From assembly GCF_905397275.1 (NCBI RefSeq), contig NZ_CAJPUY010000009.1, forward strand, positions 124,001-188,000: 64,000 nucleotides of DNA, given 5' to 3'. Under the pieces are notes generated by a model that did no database searches, had not been told where the DNA came from, and saw only the letters and a list, made by a program, of their open reading frames with translations. Shown here in pieces: positions 1 to 6,964 of this stretch (position 1 is the stretch's first letter; the number at the start of each line of letters is the position of its first letter). The position numbers and the translations under genes were made by a program. This DNA is from Cupriavidus yeoncheonensis. Its GTDB lineage: Bacteria; Pseudomonadota; Gammaproteobacteria; Burkholderiales; Burkholderiaceae.

Positions 1-277
1 AGAGCTCGCGCTCGAGCGTCTTCTGCAGCCAGTCGAGCGGAATGTCGGACTTCCAGTCGACCAGGCTTTCCACGCCTTTGAAGTAGGCGCCGAAGGTCTG
101 GTCGAACTTGTCGAAGTGCTTCTCGTCCTTGACGAGCGTCATGCGCGACAGGTAGTAGAACTCGTCGATCGACGGCGTGATGACCTGGGCCTTGAGCGCT
201 TCGAGCATGGTCAGGTATTCCTTGACCGAGACGGGCAGCTTGGCGTGGCGCAGCGAGAAGAAGAAATCGATCAGCAT
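1..277 (-). CDS. VWA-domain (CoxE-like) protein, 3' end outside window
   Basis: The first 92 codons of a leftward gene are visible; the rest lies beyond the window edge. The N-terminus begins MLIDFFFSLRHAKLPVSVKEY, typical of the VWA-containing CoxE-like proteins that travel with MoxR ATPases. It is the third gene of a unit with a GNAT gene (36 nt upstream) and a MoxR ATPase. MoxR and VWA proteins usually act together as a chaperone pair for cofactor insertion or complex assembly. The MIDAS motif is not in the visible part, so the family call rests on the N-terminal sequence and the neighbour. Confidence 0.7.
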   Translation of the reverse strand, partial: MLIDFFFSLRHAKLPVSVKEYLTMLEALKAQVITPSIDEFYYLSRMTLVKDEKHFDKFDQTFGAYFKGVESLVDWKSDIPLDWLQKTLEREL

Positions 278-312
278 GGTGCCTCGCGATCAGTGGCAGC
301 AGGCGGCGCGCA

Positions 313-906
313 TCAGCGCGGCCGCTCGAGCTGGAATTGCAGGTGATTGCGCACCGCCGGCCATTCGCTGGCGATGATCGAGAACACCACGGTGTCGCGC
401 AGCGATCCGTCCGGCATGCGCGTGTGGTTGCGCAGCACGCCGTCCTGTTTCGCGCCCAGGCGCGCAATGGCCGTGCGGCTCTGGTGGTTCATCCAGTGCG
501 TGCGGAACTCCACGGCGATGCACTCCAGCTGTTCGAACGCATGACGCAGCAGCATCAGCTTGCATTCGGTGTTCAGCGGCGTGCGCTGCACGCGGCACGC
601 GTACCAGGTGGAACCGATCTCCACGCGCCGGTTGGCCGCGTCGATGTTCATGTATGTCGTCATGCCCGCCAGCTCGCCATCGGCGTCGCGCACCGCGAAC
701 GGCTGCATCGAGCCTTGCTCCTGCAGCCCCAGGCGACGCGCGATCTCGGCCTCCATGCGCTCCGGCGCGGGCACGGTGGTGTACCACAGCTTCCACAGGT
801 CGCCGTCGGCGGCCGCGGCGCGCAGGCCTTCCGCATGCTCGGCCCTGAGAGGCTCGAGCGTGGCGTGCCGGCCTGACAGCGTGACGGGTCGGATGAAGTC
901 GCTCAT
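313..906 (-). CDS. GNAT family N-acetyltransferase (RimJ/RimL-like)
   Basis: This is a 197-residue protein of the usual RimJ/RimL size. Such enzymes transfer acetyl from acetyl-CoA to a protein N-terminus or small amine. The central region (VEIGSTWYACRVQRTPLNTE, then a helix LMLLRHAFEQLE) matches the acetyl-CoA-binding core of the family, followed by the common NxxSRxAIxxLGA stretch (NHQSRTAIARLGA). The start codon shares one base with the stop of the MoxR gene (TGATG), so the two are probably translationally coupled. The substrate cannot be read from the sequence. Confidence 0.85.
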   Translation of the reverse strand: MSDFIRPVTLSGRHATLEPLRAEHAEGLRAAAADGDLWKLWYTTVPAPERMEAEIARRLGLQEQGSMQPFAVRDADGELAGMTTYMNIDAANRRVEIGSTWYACRVQRTPLNTECKLMLLRHAFEQLECIAVEFRTHWMNHQSRTAIARLGAKQDGVLRNHTRMPDGSLRDTVVFSIIASEWPAVRNHLQFQLERPR

Positions 907-1805
907 CAGCGGTTGGCGCGGTTCATGAACACCAGACGCTCGAACAGGTGCACATCCTGTTCGTTCTTGAGCAGCGCGCCGTGCAGCGGCGGGATCGCGG
1001 CCTTCTTGTCCGGGCTGCGCAGCGCCTCGGCGGGAATGTCCTCGGCCATCAGCAGCTTGAGCCAGTCGATCAGCTCCGACGTCGACGGCTTCTTCTTCAG
1101 GCCCGGCAGGTTGCGCATCTCATAGAACGATTCCAGCGCCGCGGCCACCAGTTCGCGCTTGATGCCGGGGTAGTGGACGTCGACGATCTGCTGCATCGTC
1201 TCGGCATCCGGGAACTTGATGTAGTGGAAGAAGCAGCGGCGCAGGAAGGCGTCCGGCAGTTCCTTTTCGTTGTTCGAGGTGATGATCACCAGTGGACGAT
1301 CCCTGGCTTTCACGAGCTCGCGCGTCTCGTAGACGTAGAACTCCATGCGGTCGAGTTCGCGCAGCAGGTCGTTCGGGAATTCGATGTCGGCCTTGTCGAT
1401 CTCGTCGATCAGCAACACCACCTGTTCGTCGGCTTCAAAGGCCTGCCACAGCACGCCCTTGACGATGTAGTTGCGGATGTCATGCACGCGGTCATCGCCG
1501 AGCTGCGAGTCGCGCAGGCGTGACACGGCGTCGTACTCATACAGGCCCTGCTGTGCCTTGGTGGTCGACTTGATGTGCCATTGCAGCAGCGGCATGCCCA
1601 GCGCCGCGGCCACTTCCTCGGCCAGCATGGTCTTGCCGGTGCCCGGCTCGCCCTTGATCAGCAGCGGCCGTTGCAGCGTGCGCGCGGCATTGACGGCCAG
1701 CTTGAGGTCGTCGGTGGCGACATACTGGTCACTGCCCTCGAATTTGACCTGCTGGCGGACCTGCTGGGAGGAGGCTTGGGCGGAAGCGTTGGCGGTGTTT
1801 GACAT
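906..1805 (-). CDS. MoxR-family AAA+ ATPase
   Basis: The 299-residue ATPase carries a Walker A motif (GEPGTGKT, about residues 51-58), Walker B (VVLLIDEIDKAD, about 129-140) and sensor 1 (IITSNNEKELPD). The arrangement is that of MoxR-type AAA+ chaperones, which form hexameric rings and work with VWA-domain partners. The gene is first in a leftward unit with a GNAT acetyltransferase and a VWA protein. The client of this chaperone pair is not evident here; no dehydrogenase or metalloenzyme cluster adjoins it on the visible side. Confidence 0.9.
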   Translation of the reverse strand: MSNTANASAQASSQQVRQQVKFEGSDQYVATDDLKLAVNAARTLQRPLLIKGEPGTGKTMLAEEVAAALGMPLLQWHIKSTTKAQQGLYEYDAVSRLRDSQLGDDRVHDIRNYIVKGVLWQAFEADEQVVLLIDEIDKADIEFPNDLLRELDRMEFYVYETRELVKARDRPLVIITSNNEKELPDAFLRRCFFHYIKFPDAETMQQIVDVHYPGIKRELVAAALESFYEMRNLPGLKKKPSTSELIDWLKLLMAEDIPAEALRSPDKKAAIPPLHGALLKNEQDVHLFERLVFMNRANR

Positions 1806-2374
1806 GAGGCAACCTGAAGTGGACGGCCGGGTATCTGGCCGGATGAGGCCGGGTCGGCGTGTTTAGCGCAGTCTCTTCGCGCTGTCACGCGCGCTATCGT
1901 TATGGAAACCGGACCCGCCTTGCGGTGCCATGGCGCCATGGCATCATGGCACCGTTGACTGGCAGCATCCGCGAACGGTCGTTCGGAATTCCTGGATGGG
2001 TCAGTATAAAAGACCTTTGCGGTTCGTGTTGGAGCCGGCTGACATTAGGGTTGCTCCCCGGTCGGCGGCTGGACTGCCAGGTGCCGCCTGCTGTACAATG
2101 CGGCGGTTTGACGCGCCCCCACGTCCAGTTCTCCAGCATCCGGCAGTCCGCGTTCAGAAGTCCCCGCGGTCCGAACGGGTCGCGGTGATTTGTGATTGCG
2201 AGAGGTGGTTCCAGAATGGTGTTCCACATCCCGGCAATGAACCGGATGCGACAGTGTGGTGGATTGCTACCCGGCAATGCCACCGGCTGCCAGGCTTCCC
2301 GCAGAAGCATTCTGAAACCGTCTCCGCCCGGCAGGGCAGGTCACGCACGGTTTAACTTCCAATCCGCTAAGACA
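1806..2374. other. 569-nt intergenic region, no convincing gene
   Basis: This gap separates the leftward moxR gene from the rightward cytochrome genes. Open frames here have no recognisable product and look like GC-rich noise. It holds a 10-bp inverted repeat near 1923-1954 (listed separately). Two sigma70-like -10 boxes face the cytochromes: TATAAA at 2005-2010 with a weak -35 17 nt upstream, and TACAAT at 2094-2099 with TGGACT 18 nt upstream. Neither is strong; one of them probably drives the cytochrome pair through a long 5' leader. Confidence 0.5.
1923..1954. repeat. 10-bp inverted repeat in moxR-cytochrome gap
   Basis: CGGTGCCATG at 1923-1932 is the exact reverse complement of CATGGCACCG at 1945-1954, with 12 nt between. 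The spacer contains another CCATGG. The element could be an operator or an RNA hairpin; no U-tract follows on either strand. Confidence 0.6.
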
Positions 2375-2722
2375 ATGAAAAAGCTCCTCACGATGGTGGT
2401 GCTGGGCGCGGCTGCAACGGCAGCGCTGGCACAGGAAGTCAAGGGCAATGGAGACGCTGCCAAGGACAAGGTTGCAATGTGCATCGGATGCCACGGCATT
2501 CCGGGCTATCGTGCGTCGTTCCCCGAAGTCTATGAAGTCCCGATGCTGGGCGGCCAGAGCGCCAAGTACATCGAGAACGCACTGAAGGGCTACCAGAAGG
2601 GCGATCGCAAGCATCCGACCATGCGCGGCATTGCGGCCACGCTGACCGACCAGGACATCGCCGACGTGGCGGCCTACTACTCGCAGCAGAAGGCCGGTTC
2701 GCAGAACAACACCTTGAAGTGA
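2375..2722 (+). CDS. Small periplasmic c-type cytochrome (class I)
   Basis: This 115-residue protein has a signal peptide (MKKLLTMVVLGAAATAALAQ) and one haem-binding CxxCH (CIGCH, near residue 41), with distal Met candidates in YEVPMLGG and HPTMRG. It resembles the single-haem c553/half-c4 cytochromes that carry electrons in the periplasm. I take the ATG at 2375, where the signal peptide begins, rather than upstream starts that would add an unrelated N-terminus. A second cytochrome follows 14 nt downstream. Being next to the nos locus, the pair may donate to denitrification enzymes or an oxidase, but that is inference. Confidence 0.88.
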   Translation: MKKLLTMVVLGAAATAALAQEVKGNGDAAKDKVAMCIGCHGIPGYRASFPEVYEVPMLGGQSAKYIENALKGYQKGDRKHPTMRGIAATLTDQDIADVAAYYSQQKAGSQNNTLK

Positions 2723-2736
2723 GAGACACCGCAACC

Positions 2737-3135
2737 ATGAAGACGCTTCAGACGCTTTCGTTCGCGATTGGCGCACTCGTGCTGGGTGCCTCCGCAGCCA
2801 CTGCCTCGGCAGCCGATCTCGCCGCCGGCAAGGCGCTGGTGGAGAAGGGCAATTGCGTGGCCTGCCACGGCCAGGGACTCAACGCCCCGATCTCGCCGGA
2901 CTATCCCAAGCTGGCCGGCCAGCATGCCGACTACCTCTACCACGCGCTGATGTCGTACCAGGTTTCGGGTGTGCCGCAGGTGGGCCGCTCCAACGCGATC
3001 ATGGCCGGCCAGGTCAACGCCAACCCGGCCGTCACGGACAAGGCCGGCAAGCCGCGCCCGTTCACGCGCAAGGAACTGAAGGACATCGCCGCCTACATCG
3101 AGTCGCTGCCGGGCGACCTGGTGCTGAAGAAGTAA
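2737..3135 (+). CDS. Small periplasmic c-type cytochrome (class I)
   Basis: A 132-residue cytochrome with a signal peptide (MKTLQTLSFAIGALVLGA...ASA) and one CxxCH (CVACH, near residue 46). Met residues in IMAGQ can supply the second haem ligand. It pairs with the preceding cytochrome (gap 14 nt) and shares the layout haem, GGQ/AGQ-x-YxxxAL, C-terminal helix (DIAAYIESL), so the two look like separated halves of a cytochrome c4-type dihaem protein. An intrinsic terminator follows 64 nt after the stop. Confidence 0.88.
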   Translation: MKTLQTLSFAIGALVLGASAATASAADLAAGKALVEKGNCVACHGQGLNAPISPDYPKLAGQHADYLYHALMSYQVSGVPQVGRSNAIMAGQVNANPAVTDKAGKPRPFTRKELKDIAAYIESLPGDLVLKK

Positions 3136-3198
3136 AAGACCCCGCGGCGATTTTTCGGCTGCTTTTTCGCCTGCTTTTTCGTCTTGTGGTCGCCAGGA

Positions 3199-3227
3199 GC
3201 CGCTTCCCGTCAGGGGGCGGCTTTTTT
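3199..3227 (+). terminator. Intrinsic terminator after cytochrome pair
   Basis: GCCGC and GCGGC arms enclose a 13-nt loop that can pair further internally (CCC/GGG), followed directly by six T. It lies downstream of the rightward cytochromes and just before the end of the leftward nosX. Confidence 0.75.
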
Positions 3228-3245
3228 GCGTCTGGACGGCTGTCC

Positions 3246-4277
3246 CTATGCCATGCGAAGGCGCCGCGACATGCCCTCCGACATCCACGGCTGCCCGGCT
3301 CCGGCAATCAGCGCGTCGACGCCGCGCAGTGGCGCCAGCAATTGCCTGCCCGCAGCTTCGCCGGCCACCATGATCGCGGCACCCAGTCCGTTGACGGCCT
3401 CGATGGAGGGCGCCACCAGCGTGACGCCATGCGGCCCGTCGGTCGGCATGCCGGTACGAGGATTCAGGACATGGTGGTAGCGCTGGCCATGGCGGAAGAA
3501 GCAGCGTTCATAGTCGCCTGATGACGCGACCACGCCGTTGCTGACCGACAGCACCCCCAGCAGCCGTTCCGGTGCACGAGGATCACGCACGCCCACGCGC
3601 CAGTCCCGTCCCTGAAGCTGGCCGCTCGCCATGACATCGCCACCGCCATTGACCATGGCGTCATGCAGCCCGTGGCGGCGCAGCGTCTGCATGCCTGCGT
3701 CAAGGATCGGCAGCTTGGCGATGCCGCCAAGGTCCAGCCGCATGCCGGGCCGGCGCAGCAACACTTCGCCGCGCGTTTCGTCGAGCATGACCTGGCGGTA
3801 GTCCACCAGCGGGCGCTCGCGCGCAAGCTCGACGGCATCGGGAACATGAACGCCGGGCGCCTCGAAGCGCCAGCCCGCGTAGGCGCCGATCGTCACGTCG
3901 AAGGCGCCCTGGCTGCGCGCGGAAAGGTCCGCCGCTGTGCGCAGCAACGCGAACAGTTCCGGGGACACGCGCGCCGCGCGGCGTCCCGCGCAGCGCTGCA
4001 GTTCGCCCACTTCGCTGTCCGGCCGGTAGCGGCTCATCCGCTGCTCAAGGCGAGCCATCTCGGCCAGGGCCGCGATCATGCCAGCGCGGGCCATCGATGC
4101 GCTCGCGCACTGGACCACGATGTCGACGCGTGTGCCCATGAGCGGCTGCGAAACGCGATGCACCGCGGGGTCGGCCAGTGCCGGCCGTACGAACATGCCG
4201 GTGGCCAGCAGGGACAGACCGCCCATACCGCGCAGGCTGCGCCGGCGCCCGGCATCGATGATTCGGGGCTTCTGCAT
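3246..4277 (-). CDS. nosX: FAD:protein FMN transferase (ApbE family), NosX
   Basis: The 343-residue ApbE protein links FMN through a phosphoester bond to Thr in target proteins. It has an Arg-rich export signal (RRRSLRGMGGLSLLATG) resembling a Tat signal, the early PLMGTRVDI motif, LDLGGIAK and the VNGGGDV segment, then GVVASSGDYERCF and HHVLNPRTG near the C-terminus, all ApbE hallmarks. Its start lies 8 nt after the stop of a lipoprotein cytochrome, so the two form a leftward unit opposite nosZ. The likely target is NosR, whose SGAT motif lies about 3 kb away. NosX is named from this context. Confidence 0.88.
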   Translation of the reverse strand: MQKPRIIDAGRRRSLRGMGGLSLLATGMFVRPALADPAVHRVSQPLMGTRVDIVVQCASASMARAGMIAALAEMARLEQRMSRYRPDSEVGELQRCAGRRAARVSPELFALLRTAADLSARSQGAFDVTIGAYAGWRFEAPGVHVPDAVELARERPLVDYRQVMLDETRGEVLLRRPGMRLDLGGIAKLPILDAGMQTLRRHGLHDAMVNGGGDVMASGQLQGRDWRVGVRDPRAPERLLGVLSVSNGVVASSGDYERCFFRHGQRYHHVLNPRTGMPTDGPHGVTLVAPSIEAVNGLGAAIMVAGEAAGRQLLAPLRGVDALIAGAGQPWMSEGMSRRLRMA

Positions 4278-4285
4278 GATCGGCT

Positions 4286-4717
4286 TCAGCGCGAACGGGC
4301 GACCATGTAGTCGACAGCGGCCTTGACCTTGTCATCCGGGAGGGACGGGTTGCCGCCGCGCGCGGGCATCATGCCCTTGCTGCCGGTGAAGCCTTCGAGC
4401 GCGTGCTGGTAGAGCACGTCATTGCCCTGTGCGATGCGTGGTGCCCAATCGGCCTTGTCGCCAGGCTTGGGCGCGCCGGCCACGCCAGCCGCGTGGCACA
4501 TGGCGCAGACCTGGCCGAACGTGCTTTTGCCAAGCGCATTCTCTTCGCCGCCATTCGCTTGCGCTGCACCGGCTCCCGCGGCAGGTGTGGTGGCCGCGGC
4601 GACGGCCACCGGCTGAGCGGATTGCGCAGCGGGTACTGCAGGGTCTTGTTTTCCACAGCCGGCCATTGCAATGGCGGCGGCGGATGACAGCATTACTAGC
4701 AGGGTTTTTTTAAGCAT
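4286..4717 (-). CDS. Lipoprotein c-type cytochrome (c5-like) of nos locus
   Basis: This is a 143-residue protein with a lipoprotein signal (SSAAAIAMAGC, lipobox AMAGC). An Ala/Pro linker follows, then one cytochrome domain with CAMCH near residue 72 and the c5-type tail GMMPARGGNPSLPDDKVKAA, whose Met is the probable axial ligand. It is probably anchored at the periplasmic face of the inner membrane. It is divergent from nosZ, shares its promoter region and precedes nosX. Electron delivery to NosZ, or between NosR and NosZ, is the reasonable role; some nos clusters call such a gene nosC, but the name is used loosely. Confidence 0.85.
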   Translation of the reverse strand: MLKKTLLVMLSSAAAIAMAGCGKQDPAVPAAQSAQPVAVAAATTPAAGAGAAQANGGEENALGKSTFGQVCAMCHAAGVAGAPKPGDKADWAPRIAQGNDVLYQHALEGFTGSKGMMPARGGNPSLPDDKVKAAVDYMVARSR

Positions 4718-4822
4718 GACAGTTCCTTCGGCTCGATAGATGGGCGAATGATTTCTCGCGCCGCTTATTCTGTCCGCTCTGCATTTTTAAAGATGCATTT
4801 CAGATGCACATCTAGCAATTCC

Positions 4823-4836
4823 ATGACGATGGTCAA
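4823..4836 (+). promoter_or_regulatory. FNR/Dnr-type operator upstream of nosZ
   Basis: The sequence ATGAC-GATG-GTCAA differs by one base from TTGAC-N4-GTCAA, a palindrome of the CRP-FNR superfamily sites used by FNR, Dnr and NnrR in denitrifiers. It lies 106 nt before the nosZ start codon in the divergent nosZ/cytochrome promoter region. No clear -10 box is seen at the spacing expected for class II activation. Confidence 0.6.
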
Positions 4837-4941
4837 TTCCACAAGGAGCGAGTGAATTGAAGATTCCGATCCGGATACAGAAGAAAGAAAAGTCGGCGGA
4901 AATTCATCCGCCGTTTGCAACGACGGATCGAGGAATCGAAG

Positions 4942-6876
4942 ATGAGCAGGCAATTGCAGGAGCATGTGTCGCAACCGGATACGCCGGCGGCGCCCGGGCG
5001 GCGGCGCTTCATCGGCACCGCGGCGCTGGCCGGTCTGGCCGGTGTTGCGGCATGCACGGACAAGGGCGGCAACGCGGCCACGGCCGCACCGGCGGCGGCC
5101 AGTGGCGGCGCCGCAGCGGCGCACGAGGCCGCCAGCATTCACCTGAAGCCCGGCGAGCTCGATACCTACTATGGCCTCTGGAGCGGCGGCCACGCAGGCG
5201 ATATGCGGGTGCTCGGGCTGCCTTCGGGCCGCGAGATCCATCGCATTCCGTGCTTCGTGCCCGATGCGCTGGTCGGCTGGGGCATTACCAACGAGTCCCG
5301 CGCGGTCATGGGGACGCGGCCGGACGGCAACCTGAAGTACACCATCGGCGATACGCACCACGTGCATGCGTCCTACAAGGACGGCAACTACGATGGCCGC
5401 TATGCGTGGGTCAATGACAAGATCAATTCGCGCCTGGCACGTATTCGCCTCGACTACATGGTCTGCGACAAGATCACCGAACTGCCCAATGTGCAGGGCT
5501 TTCATGGCATCTTCCCGGACAAGCGCGACCCGGTCGACCAGAAGATCAACTACACCACGCGTGTGTTCTGCGGTGCCGAGTTTGCCATCCCTCTGCCCAA
5601 TATCGCGACCGAAGACGCAGGCAAGTACCGTTCGCTGTTCACTTGCGTCGATGCGGAAACAATGGAGGTGCGCTGGCAGGTCCTGATCGACGGCAACTGC
5701 GATCTGGTGGCGACGTCCTACGACGGCAAGCTGGCCGCCACCAACCAGTACAACACGGAAATGGGCGCCCACTACGAGGACATGATGTCCGCGGAGCGCG
5801 ATGCCTGCCTGTTTTTCAACGTGGCGCGGATCGAGGCCGCGATCAGGGACGGCAAATTCAAGCGGATCGGCGACTCGAAAGTCCCCGTGGTGGATGGCAC
5901 GCATGCCGCGAACCAGGATCCGAAGACCGCGCTGACCGCCTATGTGTCGGTGCCCAAGAACCCGCACGGCGTCAATGCCAGCCCGGACCAGAAGTACTTC
6001 ATCTGCGCGGGCAAGCTGTCGCCGACCGGTACCGTGATCGAACTCGCGCGCGTGCTGGACTGGTTCGACGGCAAGCTCGACAAGCTCGACGACGCCATCG
6101 TCGCCGAGGTGGAGCTGGGCCTGGGGCCGCTGCATACGGCATTCGATGGCCGCGGCAATGCCTACACCACGCTGTTCCTCGACAGCCAGGTCGTGAAATG
6201 GAATGTCGATGCGGCAATCCGCTTCCACAAGGGCGACAAGAATGCCAAGTACGTCATCGACCGGCTTGACGTGCAATACCAGCCTGGACACCTGAACGCC
6301 TCGCAATCCGAGACCGTCGCGGCGGACGGCAAGTATCTCGCCGTGGGCTGCAAGTTCTCCAAGGACCGCTTCCTGCCGGTCGGGCCGCTGCATCCGGAGA
6401 ACGAGCAGTTCATCGATATCTCGGGCGACAAGATGGTGCTGCTCGCCGACCATCCGGTGCATAGCGAGCCGCATGACTTCATCATCTTCAAGCGCGAGCT
6501 GCTGCACCCGAAGCAGGTCTATGCGCTCGATGATTTTCCCAATGCGGTCAAGGATCCGAAGGACTCGGGCGTATTCCGCAATGGCCGCAAGGTCACGGTC
6601 AGGATCACCTCGCAGGCGCCGGCATTCAGCCTGCGCGAGTTCAAGCTGAAGAAGGGCGACGAGGTCACGCTGATCCTGACCAACCTGGACAAGATCGAAG
6701 ACCTGACGCATGGCTTCGCGATCCCGAAGTACAACGTCAACTTCATCGTCAATCCCCAGCAGACAGCGTCGGTGACATTCATCGCCGACAAGCCGGGGGT
6801 GTTCTGGTGCTACTGCACCCACTTCTGCCATGCGCTGCACCTGGAAATGCGCAGCCGCATGATTGTCGAAGCCTGA
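4942..6876 (+). CDS. nosZ: Nitrous oxide reductase NosZ (clade I, Tat-exported)
   Basis: NosZ reduces N2O to N2 in the periplasm. The 644-residue protein starts with a twin-arginine signal (GRRRFIGTAALAGLAG), which marks clade I. The CuZ beta-propeller includes the His motif DTHHVHAS near residue 137 and later His residues. The C-terminal cupredoxin domain has the CuA motif CYCTHFCHALHLEM near residues 623-636. I chose the ATG at 4942 because GAGGA lies just upstream; a TTG at 4915 would only lengthen the N-terminus. It is first in nosZRDFYL, behind an FNR-like box. Confidence 0.97.
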   Translation: MSRQLQEHVSQPDTPAAPGRRRFIGTAALAGLAGVAACTDKGGNAATAAPAAASGGAAAAHEAASIHLKPGELDTYYGLWSGGHAGDMRVLGLPSGREIHRIPCFVPDALVGWGITNESRAVMGTRPDGNLKYTIGDTHHVHASYKDGNYDGRYAWVNDKINSRLARIRLDYMVCDKITELPNVQGFHGIFPDKRDPVDQKINYTTRVFCGAEFAIPLPNIATEDAGKYRSLFTCVDAETMEVRWQVLIDGNCDLVATSYDGKLAATNQYNTEMGAHYEDMMSAERDACLFFNVARIEAAIRDGKFKRIGDSKVPVVDGTHAANQDPKTALTAYVSVPKNPHGVNASPDQKYFICAGKLSPTGTVIELARVLDWFDGKLDKLDDAIVAEVELGLGPLHTAFDGRGNAYTTLFLDSQVVKWNVDAAIRFHKGDKNAKYVIDRLDVQYQPGHLNASQSETVAADGKYLAVGCKFSKDRFLPVGPLHPENEQFIDISGDKMVLLADHPVHSEPHDFIIFKRELLHPKQVYALDDFPNAVKDPKDSGVFRNGRKVTVRITSQAPAFSLREFKLKKGDEVTLILTNLDKIEDLTHGFAIPKYNVNFIVNPQQTASVTFIADKPGVFWCYCTHFCHALHLEMRSRMIVEA

Positions 6877-6897
6877 GCCGGAAAGCGTTCGACATCC

Positions 6898-6926
6898 GGG
6901 GCCACGCCTGCCTGGCGCGTGGCCCC
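6898..6926 (+). other. Strong intercistronic hairpin between nosZ and nosR
   Basis: GGGGCCACGC (6898-6907) pairs perfectly with GCGTGGCCCC (6917-6926) across a 9-nt loop, and flanking CC/GG can extend it. It begins 22 nt after the nosZ stop. There is no U-tract, so it is more likely a 3' stabiliser or processing element than a simple terminator. Confidence 0.65.
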
Positions 6927-6964
6927 CGGGGCAGCACACTGCCCACACCCCCGATGGCATCCCC

